From NCBI GenBank assembly GCA_026018925.1, contig JAKSZU010000005.1, positions 88,904,886 through 88,968,885 on the forward strand: 64,000 nt of DNA, read 5' to 3'. Position numbers and translations under genes: made by a program. The notes below the pieces were generated by a model, which ran no database searches, had not been told where the DNA came from, and saw only the letters and a list, made by a program, of their open reading frames with translations. The stretch is from Tupaia tana. Its lineage: Eukaryota; Chordata; Mammalia; Scandentia; Tupaiidae. Of the stretch, positions 33,741-44,370 are shown piece by piece. How positions within the stretch are numbered: the stretch's first letter is position 1; the number at the start of each line of letters is the position of its first letter.

Positions 33741-33762
33741 AATACAATCAAATAATAATTTT

Positions 33763-34013
33763 TTAAGAGAGATTTTTGCTATATGGCATGTGTGCTCCCT
33801 GGAAAGACAGAAAGACAGAGAAAAGAAAGCAAGAAATCATCCTCCAGGGGAGACGGCCACACTGCAAGCCCTTCTCCTCCATTCTCCTCTTGAGATCTTG
33901 GGTATGCATGCACACGTGCCCAGTGTGAGTTTAAGCCAATGGGTCCAGGACTTGAACTGCAGCATACCATCTGGGAGTCCAGTGACATAATCATTATACC
34001 ATCTGCTGGTCCC
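33763..34013 (-). mobile_element. SINE family A
   Basis: Full-length reverse copy from AAGAGAGATTTTTGCTATATG to ATCTGCTGGTCCC. AAATAATAATTTTTTAA before it and AAATAAATAATTTTTAA after it form an imperfect target-site duplication in the A-rich region downstream of the family B tail. Confidence 0.92.
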
Positions 34014-34029
34014 AAAATAAATAATTTTT

Positions 34030-34762
34030 AAAAACAATTTTTTTAAGTGAAAAGGCTTGCCTCTAGAATATAAGATGCCATATATCACTTTAAATAACTT
34101 GTGGTATATGATAAAAGTTTAATTGTGAGACTAATTACTCCCATAGGCTAGAATATATTTTTCCAATTTTCTTTTATTAGAAATTGTATAGGCCTTTACA
34201 GAAATCATTGCTTGTGTTTCATAGAAATCTTCTAGTTTTTATATATCTAAGCTTAAAACACAATGCTTCTATTCCTAAAGTGATTAGTTAATATATGTTG
34301 TTACCATATGCAAATTTCATGCTAGATATAATGAGATTTTAAAAAGATAAATATAATAAATAAAGTAAATGGTCTACCTATGGAGCGCATAATTGTAAAA
34401 AAAAAAATGCACATCCCAATGCCTCCTCACAATCATCATCAAATAAAGGTGTTTTTCAAAGCCTAAAACTGAAGCCTGGTCCTGTACTGTTTTGTTCTTT
34501 TCTGATCTTTTTAGCATCTACCTCTTTTCTGTAGAAACATGAACAGAACACAAACCAGGGCTCTTTGCAACATCTCTTCCTTTCCTTTCATTTTCACTAA
34601 GTAGGTAGATGGTGACAGGTGCTCCCTCATCCTTAATGGCCAAGCAAGCTTCACCTTGGTTGTCATCCCAATTTTACCTTTAGGTTACCATTCTGGAAAG
34701 GACAATTGTAACTCAGCAAAAATGAATGGACTACTTTCATTTTTTTTTCCTGAAAAACAAAA
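34030..34762. other. Non-coding stretch with a mixed-GC patch
   Basis: 34420-34690 has more even base composition than its surroundings and no recognised repeat. No exon can be supported. Confidence 0.4.
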
Positions 34763-35019
34763 TTTTTTTGAGAGGTTTTTGCTATAGGGCACATGCGCTA
34801 GCCAGAAAGCCAGAGGGAGACAGGGAGATAGAAAGTGAGAAATCATCCCCCTAGGGGGGATGGCCATGCCGCAATTTCTTCTCCTCCATTCTCCTCTCTG
34901 GATATTGGGCATACCCACACACGTGCCTGGTGTGAGTTTAAGCCACCAGGTCCAGGACTCGAACCACGGTTCACTACAGGGAAGTCCAGTGATGTAGCCA
35001 TTATGCCATCTGCTGGTCC
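34763..35019 (-). mobile_element. SINE family A, fairly young
   Basis: TTTTTTTGAGAGGTTTTTGCT start, palindrome CCCCCTAGGGGGG, and GCCATCTGCTGGTCCCC end. Both strands carry open SINE frames. Confidence 0.94.
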
Positions 35020-35271
35020 CCAAAAAATGATCATTAATGATTGCTATTTTCTGGATCCTTGCAAGCAATACAAATACTTTGTATTTTTAGGGATATGTTA
35101 CTAATTGTTCTCTTTAAAATTTTTTCACTTTTATCTCTTTTCTATTTTCTATCTCTTTTCTATTTTTTCTTTACTTCTATTTTATTTATCACAAAAATAT
35201 GAATACTTGACATTCCCATCCGATTTGAGTCTAGATATTGAGCAGGAGTTCTGTTTCAGAGTAGAACGCTT

Positions 35272-35315
35272 ATTGAAATATCTCTAATTGAGACATCAAT
35301 TAGAGATGTTTCAAT
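35272..35315. repeat. 20 bp inverted repeat (hairpin)
   Basis: The arm at 35272-35291 pairs with 35296-35315 at 19 of 20 positions, and the odd pair would be G-U in RNA on one strand. The loop is four bases (GACA). No terminal repeats of a transposon are recognised. Confidence 0.93.
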
Positions 35316-35416
35316 GTCTATGCAGATAATTAATATATTAAAGGTGTTACATGTTAGGAAAATGCTAACAGTCTCTGTAAAAAGGAAAAGATACCTTCTT
35401 AAAAATATTGATATTG

Positions 35417-35715
35417 AGCTAGCCAGTGATGTGGTGGTTAAAGTGGCTGAATCCCACACCTATCCCACATGACCTACTACACTGTTTGAGTCTCAGACTG
35501 GCAATTTAAAAAAAAAAAAAAAACAAAGAAACAAACAAACAAAAAACCAGATGGGTGTGCAGGCATGCCCAAAATCCTGAGAAGAGAATGGAGCAGGGAT
35601 TGCAGTGTGGCTATCCCCACAGAGGGGTAATTTCACACTTTGCCTTTCTCTTTTCCTCTCTCTCTGTCTTTCACTGGCAGAACACATATGCCTTATAGCA
35701 AAACAAACAGTAAAC
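35417..35715 (+). mobile_element. SINE family A with expanded linker
   Basis: Head GCTAGCCAGTGATGTGGTGG, then the head-body linker replaced by a run of 16 A and CAAACAAACAAAC, then a normal body and GCCTTATAGCAAAAC end. The target-site duplication AAAAATATTGATATT is at 35401-35415, with AAAAGCATTGATATT at 35716-35730. Confidence 0.9.
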
Positions 35716-35730
35716 AAAAGCATTGATATT

Positions 35731-36625
35731 AGGAAAAAGTCAAACACAAATGAAGAAATCTAAAACAAGGAGTCAAGAAGTCTTTGTATTAGTCAAATCA
35801 AATTATACCTCTGGCCAAGCAAAATAAGATTAACATAGATTGCCATGTTGATTACTCTCAGATGAAAAGCAAACATTTCTCATTCCTAATCTTAGTCTCC
35901 ACCTGCATGATTTGATTTTCCTTAGTATTCCCAGTTCTGTAGACCCACCCCACTACATGATCTTATCTCCCTCAGTATTAACTATGCCACTGTGCCTATC
36001 AGGGTGCTCTACATGCGAATTGCACTTATTTTTAGATGTGTGGAAACTAATTTCCTCTAGCTCTAGGCCATCAAAAGACCTCCATATGTATTGGACCAGC
36101 CTCTCCACGGTTAGCCATAGTGGAGCAGAGTACTGGAATTTTGGATCCTTCTAAAATAGTTGCAAGAATTTTGTTTGAATATTTCAGAGACTGATGTTTG
36201 TCTCAAGTATTCTAAGCCAGTAGGCACAAAGGAAATGTCAGATTTCAGGACACTTCATTCACAAAGAGTAAGGACAGGAAACACTTTTTGTTGGATAACA
36301 TTGCAAAATAATTTATTTTTATATTTCTACCTAAGTTGCTCCATATCCTATAAGCTCCCGATCCTTTACTTACAACTTAGCAAGCTGTCATCTGTCAAAC
36401 TCTGACAGTATACATCATTTCGAAGAATAAACCATAATACTGCCCTAAAGGAAATAGGTACTTAGACAGGTATTTAGATTGAAGACATTTCCCATAAGCT
36501 TTTATATAGAATTTACTGAGTATCAGAATTGATATTGTCAATTTATCTCTGAAATAAAGAGTAATAGTTTTATGAAATAATTTTGTGTTTTAAGTTATAC
36601 CTAAGAACTCCAATAGGAGGATATG
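35731..36625. other. Non-coding stretch, no feature seen
   Basis: Mixed-composition DNA. 35890-36140 is less AT-rich, with an 80-codon frame of no known similarity and no supporting splice or start context. Confidence 0.4.
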
Positions 36626-36634
36626 AAATCACTT

Positions 36635-36880
36635 TGTTTGTTTGTTTAGGTTTTTGCCATATGGCACATGAGCTTGCTGAAGAGAGAGAGACAGAAAGAA
36701 GGAAAGTGAGAAATCACTGCCCCAGGGGTATGGCCGTGATGCAATACCTTAAGTATTTCCTCTTGGGATTTTGGGCCCACATGCTCACATGCCTAGCATG
36801 ATTCTGAAGCCACTCTGGCAAGAACTCAAATTGTGATCAACCATATGAGAATCTAGCACCTTAATCACCAGGACTCCCTC
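36635..36880 (-). mobile_element. SINE family A, old
   Basis: From GTTTAGGTTTTTGCCATATGG to a decayed head (CACCTTAATCACCAGGACTC). The target-site duplication AAATCACTT is at 36626-36634 and 36881-36889. Confidence 0.85.
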
Positions 36881-36934
36881 AAATCACTTCTTAATTAAAG
36901 CAATTATTGGGTGAATTAAGAAAAAATGGCAAAT

Positions 36935-37112
36935 TGGGGCTGGCAGGAGGCATAGTGATTAAGGACACTGGACACTGGACTCCCACATAGCTGACCATGG
37001 TTCGAGTCCCAGAATTGGAGGCTTTCTTTCTCACCTTTTCTCTCTTTCATTCTCTCTCTCTGTCCCTCTCTGGTCAAATTAAAATAAATAAGTAAAGTTA
37101 ATTAAAAAAAAA
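36935..37112 (+). mobile_element. SINE family B
   Basis: TGGGGCTGGCAGGAGGCATAG head, with a small tandem duplication of GACACTG between the A and B boxes, B box GGTTCGAGTCCC, CT part and GGTCAAATTAAAATAAATAAG tail. Confidence 0.9.
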
Positions 37113-37336
37113 TTTAAGGAAATTTGGCAAAGTATAAAGTTTCCTATGTGTTCTAGTGTGATTTAGGAATGAATCCCAATCTGTCAATGGACTCTATAAT
37201 CTCTGAATAATTCAAAATATCCATATTTTTATATGAAAATCAAAGATACAAACCAAAGTTTGAATCAAGATAATTGCCACTTGTTAATTAATGGTAATTC
37301 AATTTGTTAATTTATTCATGTAATAAAGAAAAATTG

Positions 37337-37590
37337 AGGAATGATTCCATGGCCTGGTGGTTAAGGCAGCCAGATCCCACTTGGCTGACGTGGTCTGCAT
37401 CTGGATCTGGTGTCTTGAGAAACACAATGGGTTCTTGTGTGTGCATGCTCAAAATTAAGGAGAGAGGAAGATAAGGGATAGTGGAATGACCATTCTCCAA
37501 GGGAATACTTTGTCCTCTTTCTCTTTCCCTCTTTTTCTTTTCCTCTGTTTTTCTTTGGTAAGTACACACATCCACCTCCAAAAAAATACA
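37337..37590 (+). mobile_element. SINE family C
   Basis: Head CATGGCCTGGTGGTTAAGG, CAGATCCCACTTGGCTGAC, linker TTGAGAAACACAATGGG, a diverged body, CT part and GTAAGTACACACATCC end. Clearest member of the family. Confidence 0.82.
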
Positions 37591-38797
37591 ACAACAGAAC
37601 ACTAATGATTAAATAGTTCATTTTCTGTCATCCTCTAAGGCAATACAAATTTTCTATTTATTTCTATTTCTACTGATCTATTTTCTTAAATAAATATAAA
37701 TAAAGTATCAGGCTGACCCATATATTAGGCAGGAAAATGGAATGTGGGTGTTTAGCATATTTTTGTACTTATAAATACAATGCATTCACCTTCTTAGGAC
37801 ACACTTCTGGATATTTTAGTTTTTCATAGTAAAATTATTAATATTCATGCATTTTTCTAAATTTATTCAGAACCTAATGAATGTGAATACTTGCATTCTT
37901 ATTTTCATACATTTTCAAGAACAACCAATAATCTGAGATGCTGAGACATATCCACACAATAACTTTTGCTTCTTAAAGGTACATGTGAGTATAATGCTGT
38001 TATTTAAAAACAATTATTCAAAGATCTTGGTAATATTTATATATTTGTACTCTGAAAAAATAAGCCAAAGCTGCAAATCTGTTGCTTAAATCTCCTACTC
38101 ACCTCTATTCAGGAGGAATCCTAATAACTTCTTCTTGATCATTTCCATAATTTAGGGTAAAATGTGTCTCTGTTTTAGCTAAGAATAATAAAAGGGAAGT
38201 TGTAACTAATCTTTACCTTGTTATTGTAAGATTTCATCTAGGAAAAAACATAAAAGTGTTCAACGATCTCCTCACTAAATTCCTTTTACTGAATTCCTTG
38301 AAGTGATCTGTGGTCTATAAGCATAGGGGTCTTGTAGAACTCCCAGTCACCCAAGTGATAAAACCACCACTGGGGCCTGGGATCATCGAGGAAGCTGAAG
38401 ATTTCTACAATCAGGAAGAACATTTAAAGTTGTGGTTGAACTCTCCACATTGCATGTGACTTGGCCATTCAGTAGATTCTAATGAATACAAGAAAATAGT
38501 ACTGATTCCTCATATCTCTCTATGTTCTGAACATGTGTAATCTTTCTTATGTTATAATAAATAAAATAGCATTTATTTTAATGAAATTGAGATAGTTTTA
38601 ATTTAGAAATCATTAAGATAATTCTAGTAGCTGAAATATTTTTTCCACTTATTTGTTGATTATTCACAAAAGTTCCCAAGAATTTTCCTGAGGTACAGAA
38701 AAGAACATGAAAAATGAGAAACTTTTTTTTCAAACAAATATCTATTTCTTAGCCAAAAGGTCATTTTTGCAAAAGTTTTCTATTCTTATTCCTTTTT
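37591..38797. other. Repeat-poor non-coding stretch
   Basis: 1.2 kb with no recognised repeat. 38310-38470 is a less AT-rich patch with no supported exon. Confidence 0.4.
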
Positions 38798-39048
38798 TTG
38801 AAGAGGTTTTTGCTATAGGGCGCGTGTGCTCACCAGACAGACAGAGAAAGAGAGACAGAAAGCGAGAAATCACCCCCCAGGAGGGATGGCCACACCGCAA
38901 TCCTTTCTCCTCCTTTCTCCTTTTGGGATCTTGGGCACGCATGCACACGCACCCAGCGTGAGTTTTAAGCCACCGGGTCAGGGACGCGAACTGCTGCCGA
39001 CTACATGGGAGTCCAGCGACATAGCCATTATGCTAATTGCTGGTCCCC
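38798..39048 (-). mobile_element. SINE family A, young
   Basis: CpG-rich full-length reverse copy from GAAGAGGTTTTTGCTATAGG to GCTAATTGCTGGTCCCC, with palindrome CCCCCCAGGAGGG. Confidence 0.95.
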
Positions 39049-39120
39049 CTATGTATTTTTTAGGACATATCACAAAGTCTTGTTTGAAAACTATCTTTTG
39101 CTCATTTATAAATAAAAAGA

Positions 39121-39221
39121 AAATTTCTTTTTTTCTTTCTTTCTCATCCTTTCTTACTTCTTTTCTTCTTTCTCTTTTCTTTCTTCTTTCTTTTTTCTTT
39201 CTTTATTTCTTCTTTTATTCT
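39121..39221. repeat. (CTTT)n-rich pyrimidine tract
   Basis: About 100 bases of TTTCTTTCTT and related units on the plus strand, which merge into the next SINE fragment. It is probably its expanded reversed A-rich tail. Confidence 0.9.
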
Positions 39222-39300
39222 TCTTTTGTTGCCAGAAGGCACTTATGCTTGCTAGAGAGAGACTGAGAGACAGAAAGAGTAAGAGAGAGGGAAAGGCCCA
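39222..39300 (-). mobile_element. SINE family A, 3' fragment
   Basis: TTGTTGCCAGAAGGCACTTAT, GCTTGCTAGAGAGAGACTG and a GA-rich run only. Body and head are absent. Confidence 0.6.
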
Positions 39301-39707
39301 GTCCCAGGATGTATTTCTGAAAAATTAAGGTGAAGATGAGTGCCAAATAGATTAATTGCCCAAGGGAGAGCTCCTGAAACTTTGCTAGAAGAAATATTTT
39401 TACCCTCCATAAAACTGCCCTCATTCTACTATCCCCAGATTTTTTTTTTGGTTGGTAAGAAATTTAGTCTCATTTGAATTTCTAGGTGAATTTCTAGTCA
39501 AATCCATAATATTCCTGTGTTCATTTTAGTATAAAAATAGCAATTTTTTTTAAAAAATAACATTTTAAAATTACCCCTGGATAAATAAAAGGGGAAGTTG
39601 TAACTTTACCTTGTTTCATCAAATTTTACCCAGGAAAACACATAAAAATGTTTTACCAATCACCCAATGTGGCTCGGTCAAGCCTTAATCCTTTCTTCTC
39701 CATTTTT

Positions 39708-39991
39708 TTTTTTTTTTTTTTTTCTTTTTTTTCTTTTTTTGGAGAGGTTTTTGCTATAGGGCACGTGCGCTCGCCAGACAGACAGAGAGAGACAGAGAGA
39801 TAGAAAGCAGGAAATCACCCCCCAGGGGGGATGGCCACGCCGCAATCCCTTCTCCTCCATTCTCCTCTCGGGATCTTGGGCACGCACGCACACGCGCCCG
39901 GCGTGAGTTTAAGCCGCCGGGTCCGGGACTCGAACCGCGGTCGACTACGTGGGAGTCCAGCGACATAGCCATTACGCTAACTGCTGGTCCC
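39708..39991 (-). mobile_element. SINE family A, youngest copy
   Basis: Every CpG expected from the 8.1 kb copy is present except one or two. Comparison by eye gives about four substitutions and one 4 bp CT-unit difference over some 250 bp. The target-site duplication TTCTTCTCCATTTTT is at 39693-39707 and 39992-40006. It landed in the CTCCTTCTCCATTCTC block of an older SINE. Confidence 0.97.
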
Positions 39992-40139
39992 TTCTTCTCC
40001 ATTTTTCATTCTGCCCAGATTCTGGGTATTCACATACATGTGCCAGAGTGTTTTCCAAGCTTCCAGGCTAGGATTCAATCTGTGGTCAAGTATGTGGGAT
40101 CTAGCTTCCTTTGACCACCAGGCTACGGATCTGGTCCTA
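39992..40139 (-). mobile_element. SINE family A fragment, host of the young copy
   Basis: CATTCTGCCCAGATTCTGG, TATTCACATACATGTGCC, TTCCAGGCTAGGATTC and a decayed head ending GGATCTGGTCCT. The matching 3' side (CCTTAATCCTTTCTTCTCC) is left of the inserted young copy at about 39680-39707. The rest is missing. Confidence 0.75.
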
Positions 40140-40239
40140 AAAAACATTTTTTTCCACAAAAATATTTTTTCTTCTCTCCTGTGAACATCCACAGCAACTT
40201 GGCCAAACCTATATTATTGTATGAATAATATATATTTTA

Positions 40240-40411
40240 GTTAAGAGAATATTTTTAGAGCCATTTCAGGTTTATAGGAAAATGAGCAGATCAGAGTAGA
40301 GAATATAGAGTTAAAAAAAAAATTTTCATTTCTACTGACAGTGTAAAAGAATTCCCCTTACTTGCATCTTCCCTAGCATTTTTACCTTTTTGTCCTTTTG
40401 GTAACTGCCAT
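40240..40411 (-). mobile_element. Old L1 3' fragment
   Basis: Antisense L1 landmarks: AGAGCCATTTCAGGTTTATAG, TCTACTGACAGTGTAAAAG, TTGCATCTTCCCTAGCATTTT and TTTGGTAACTGCCATCC. Confidence 0.55.
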
Positions 40412-40412
40412 C

Positions 40413-40673
40413 CCGGGCCAGTTGATGGCATGGTGGCTACAGTTGCTGGATCCCACATGGTCATCTGTACCGTTCAAATCCTGGACCTGGACCTGGTAGC
40501 TTGAAGAACATGCTGGTTGCCTGTGAGTGCATGCCCCAAATCCCAAGAGGATACTAAAGGAGCAGGGATTGCAGTGTGTCATTCCCCTGGAAGGCGATTA
40601 CTCACTTTCCTTCTCTCCCTATCTTTCTCTGTATGTCTCTCTCTATCAAGGCTATGTGCCCAATAGTCACTAT
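40413..40673 (+). mobile_element. SINE family A, old
   Basis: CCGGGCCAGTTGATGGCATGG head, a duplicated GGACCT unit before the linker, CATGCCCCAAATCCCAAGAGG body and CTATGTGCCCAATAG end. It separates two L1 fragments of opposite strand. Confidence 0.85.
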
Positions 40674-41134
40674 TAAGAAATGAATAATGTCCACTTGAGG
40701 TAAAATGGAAGAGCCTAGAGCCTAGAGGAATATGTTAAGTAAAAAATAAGCCAGGCATACAAAGAGAAATAACACACAAATACCACATGCTCTCACTCAT
40801 ACAAGAAAAATAAATAAATAAAATCCTAAGAGAAGTAGAATGTTGAAGAATGACTATCACAGACTTGGAAGGCTAGAAAAACAGAGAACGTGAGAGGACA
40901 AAGTGATGTTGATGAATGAAAACACAGTATCAGATAGATAAGAGGAATAATTTCTAATGTTTTCAAATAAAGTTAGGTGAATATAGTTCACAACAATTTA
41001 TTGTATATCTCAGAGGAACTGAAAAAGAGGATCAGAATGCTCACAAGACAAGGTAATGAAAAATGACTGAGACAATCGGTGTGTTAATTAATTACCGTGA
41101 ATAAATGAATACACATTATATTCTTTTTTTTTTT

Positions 41135-41185
<51 letters not shown>

Positions 41186-41490
41186 ATAAGGCACGTGCGC
41201 TCACCAGACAGACAGAGAGAGAGACAGAGAGACAGAAAGCGAGAAATCACCCCTAGGAGGGATGGCTACGCCGCAATTCCTTCTCCTCCATTCTCCTCTC
41301 AGGATCTTGGGCACGCACGCACACACACCCGGCATGAGTTTAAGCCACTGGGTCCAGGATTTGAACCGTGGTCGACTACGTGGGAGTCCAGCGACATAGC
41401 CATTACACCAACTGCTGGTCCCAATACACATTGTATTCTTGAACTGAGCAATCACATTGTACCTTACAAATGCCTACAAATGATTATAAA
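40674..41490 (+). mobile_element. L1 3' untranslated region, interrupted by a SINE
   Basis: Sense L1MA/L1MB-like order: AAGTAAAAAATAAGCCAGGC, CACATGCTCTCACTCATAC, GAATATAGTTCACAACAATTT, ATGCTCACAAGACAAGG and TTAATTAATTACCGTGA, then the end after the SINE at 41424-41490. The SINE at 41124-41422 duplicated AATACACATTRTATTC of this L1. Confidence 0.8.
41124..41422 (-). mobile_element. SINE family A, young, with internal poly-T (sense poly-A) of 43
   Basis: CpG-rich full-length copy. The usual five-A tract in GCAAAAACCTC has grown to 43 (41140-41182 on the plus strand), while the true tail lies outside it at 41124-41134. The target-site duplication AATACACATTRTATTC is at about 41108-41123 and 41424-41439. 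Confidence 0.96.
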
Positions 41491-41499
41491 CAATTACAA

Positions 41500-42440
41500 A
41501 ATAAGAAAAATAATTGGCTGTACCACTAGGGATATTCACCAGCAAGAAACAAGAGTTTCTATTGCTCCAAATCCTAGACAGCATTTGGTGTTATCAGTAT
41601 TATTTAGATTTTAGTTATTCTAACAGGCGCATAGTAGTACATCATGATTGTTTTTTTCATTCCTTAATGATATATATTGCTGAGCATTTCTTTCTATGCT
41701 TATTTGTTATCTGTATATCTTCTTTGACTGAGTGTCTAATAACATCTTATGCTCACTTTTTTTTTCTTTTTTTTTTCCTTTTTATTGAAAGGATTTTTTG
41801 CCTTTCATTTTGGGTTTTGTTTTTGTTTTGCTATAGGGCGTGTGTGCTCACTGGAAAGATAGAGACAGAGAGACAAAAAGTGAGAAATTATCTCCCAGGG
41901 GGAATGGCCATGCCACAATCGCTTCTCCTCCATTCTCCTCTGGGGATCTTGGGGACACACACACAAGGGCCCGGTGTGACTTCGAACCAGTGGGTCCAAG
42001 AGTCGAACCATGGTCAACTCCATGGGAGTCAGGAAACACAGTCATTACGCCAACTGCTGGTCACAGCTCACTTTTTATTTGGGTTGTTTGTTTTCTTAAG
42101 TTTTAGCAAAGGCTCAAGGGCTTAGTTTCAGAGTTTCTGTATATTTTGGAAACAAATTCTTTATTAAATATGTGTTTTTAAAATATTTTCTCCCAGTTTG
42201 TGGATTCTTTTTTAATTGACTTAACAGTGTTATTCCCAAACTAGACATTTTTAATTTTAATGAAGTTCAGCATATCAATTTTTTTTCTTTCATGTATTAT
42301 TCTTTTGATGTTAAAACTAAAAAGTCATCACCAACTCAAGGTTGTCTACATTGTTCCTATATTACCTTCTAGAAGTTTTATATTTTTCTGTTTTATATTT
42401 ATATCACCCAGGTCTATATCTGGGATTAATATTTTTAAAT
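41500..42440 (-). mobile_element. Old L1 (ORF2 end and 3' region), interrupted by a SINE
   Basis: Antisense order: AAACAAGAGTTTCTATTGCTCC, TTTTAGTTATTCTAACAGGC, TTGTTATCTGTATATCTTC, then after the SINE TTTTCTCCCAGTTTGTGGATTC and CTAAAAAGTCATCACCAACTC. The 203-codon plus-strand frame over it is an antisense artefact. Confidence 0.75.
41763..42065 (-). mobile_element. SINE family A
   Basis: T-rich start with an extra TTTATTGAAAGG-like segment, TTTTGTTTTGCTATAGGGCG, then a normal body and head ending ACTGCTGGTCAC. The duplication GCTCACTTTTT is at 41751-41761 and 42066-42076. Confidence 0.93.
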
Positions 42441-43060
42441 AAATGAATGGAAGAAATAACAGACACATATGAGTCAATTTTGTAACTACATCATTTCTTT
42501 CTAATTACTGAGCTATGCTATTCAGTTTTTATACTTTGTTTGAAATCACTTGAAAAATATCTCAGTATTTCATATTTATTCTACTAGAAGGAAAAGATCA
42601 TAAATAAAAATACTTAAAACACATTAAATAACTTAACCCCAAACATTCCTGTATAGTCCTTGTATTTAATGTTTCTCTTTTTCAAAATAAGATAAATAGG
42701 AAATGTATAACAAAAACCAAACAATAATAACCTAAAAAGACAAAATATTTACAATAATATCTACAATGTAAACATTTCTTTAAGCTTTGAACTCAAAAAT
42801 TTATTTTATTTTTTAAATAAAATTAAAATTAAATAAATAATACAGGACACTACAATTATCTGGATAGTTGAGATATATATATCTAATATTTTAAAGATAA
42901 AAGAAATATTTATGCATAAATTATGTACATAAATTATGTCTAATAAACTCAACCATAATCCTTACAAACTATTCAGATATATCCATCTTTGGACATGACA
43001 AATAAAAATTAGGTATTCTATAAACTAGTTTTCTTTATCGATATGCAAAATTTATTTTTT
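42441..43060. other. Non-coding stretch, no feature seen
   Basis: Very AT-rich DNA with short AAATAAAATT runs, no recognised repeat or gene. Confidence 0.4.
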
Positions 43061-43077
43061 AATAAACACTTGTCGAT

Positions 43078-43172
43078 GGGACTAGCAGGGTGCATGGTGG
43101 TTAAGGCACTACACACTCCCACATGGCTGCCTGCAGTTCAAGTCCTGGACCTGGTGGCTTGCTCTCTCACTT

Positions 43173-43203
<31 letters not shown>

Positions 43204-43255
43204 AGCTCTCATTGAATTAAAATAAATTAATAGATAAATAAAATTAAATAAATAA
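43078..43255 (+). mobile_element. SINE family B with (CT)n expansion
   Basis: GGGACTAGCAGGGTGCATGG head, GGTGGCTTGCTCTCTCAC, a pure CT run of about 28 bases and ATTGAATTAAAATAAATTAAT tail. A loose duplication of AATAAACA type flanks it. Confidence 0.9.
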
Positions 43256-43957
43256 TTCTTGAAATAAACAGATGTAGAATTCAAACAGTTAAAAGAAGCA
43301 ATGCCTTGCTTTTAAACAATGTCATTAAATGGGATTCAGAAAGCACTTTTAGGGTGCTCTGAGTAATTGAAACATGTCTTATATAGTTTGAAAAGCCTCT
43401 GAATGAGGCACAGATAATACTTAGAAAAATTATTGAACAGTATAAGACAGTTAAGGAACTGTGGTACAATCTTGATTGGAAATGACTCGGATTAAAATTT
43501 GCATGGAATAAAATCTAGAAAAGTCACACTTTCTTCTATCTAAAAGCATTTACTATTATAATGAAAAGCTTAAAAGTAAGCACAACATGGTTTTAAGATA
43601 GTCTTAGAAAACACATTTAAGCATCAATTGAAAATTGTACTATAAATATTTGTATATTAGATATACATGGAGGAGAAAAATCTTTATTCAATCTTTTATT
43701 TCAAATTGTACTCAATGTACACATGCTCAACCTAAAGTGTGATTATGTTTTACAGTTAGTAAAAACGTTTAAGGTATGTTTTAAAGAGATTCATTCTTTC
43801 TTCTGAAACTAGTCTTATGCAATTGAACATTTCAGTGGAAAGAAGTGCAATAGCATGATCAGCATGTGAAGCACAGTGTACATTCTTTTTACTTGAATAA
43901 AGGCACAGCATGTTTGTGAACTTTTTTTTAAATGAAGGTATAAGAGTTTACACGCAG
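43256..43957. other. Non-coding stretch, no feature seen
   Basis: AT-rich DNA with no recognised repeat or gene. Confidence 0.4.
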
Positions 43958-44132
43958 AAGACAGCAGATGGCATAGTGATTAAGGTGCTGGACTCCCACA
44001 TGACTGACCATGATTTGAGTCCTGGACCTGGTGGCTTGAAAAATCACTCAGAGTATGTGTGCATGTGTGCCCCAAATCTCTTACTCTCTTTATCTCTGTG
44101 GCAAACACACACACCCTACAGCAGAAATTAAA
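43958..44132 (+). mobile_element. SINE family A, body deleted
   Basis: Complete head and linker, then TGTGCCCCAAATCTC is joined to TTACTCTCTTTATCTCTG. The GGAG block and the palindrome are gone. The CACACCCTACAGCAGAAATT end remains. Confidence 0.88.
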
Positions 44133-44370
44133 AAAAAAGAGAGGAAAAAAAAAAACAGTTTACATGTGTGGATATGCATGGATATATACCTGAGTGTATG
44201 CATATAGGTTTTTGGCAAATCATAGAAAAATTTGCAAAATTTTACTGAAACATGTGATATCCAGGAAATAAAGGCATAAATTTAATTGTGGTGTGAGCAC
44301 ATTACTTATGCAATGAGTTGAATTTTATTGACACATAAAAGCAAAGACGAAAGAAATATTATGTTATTTA
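44133..44370. other. Non-coding stretch, no feature seen
   Basis: AT-rich DNA with no recognised repeat. Confidence 0.4.

Noticed and set aside
41514-42125. 203-codon open frame, the longest in the window
   Set aside because: It runs through antisense L1, a T-rich tract and a reversed SINE. Composition and repeats explain it.
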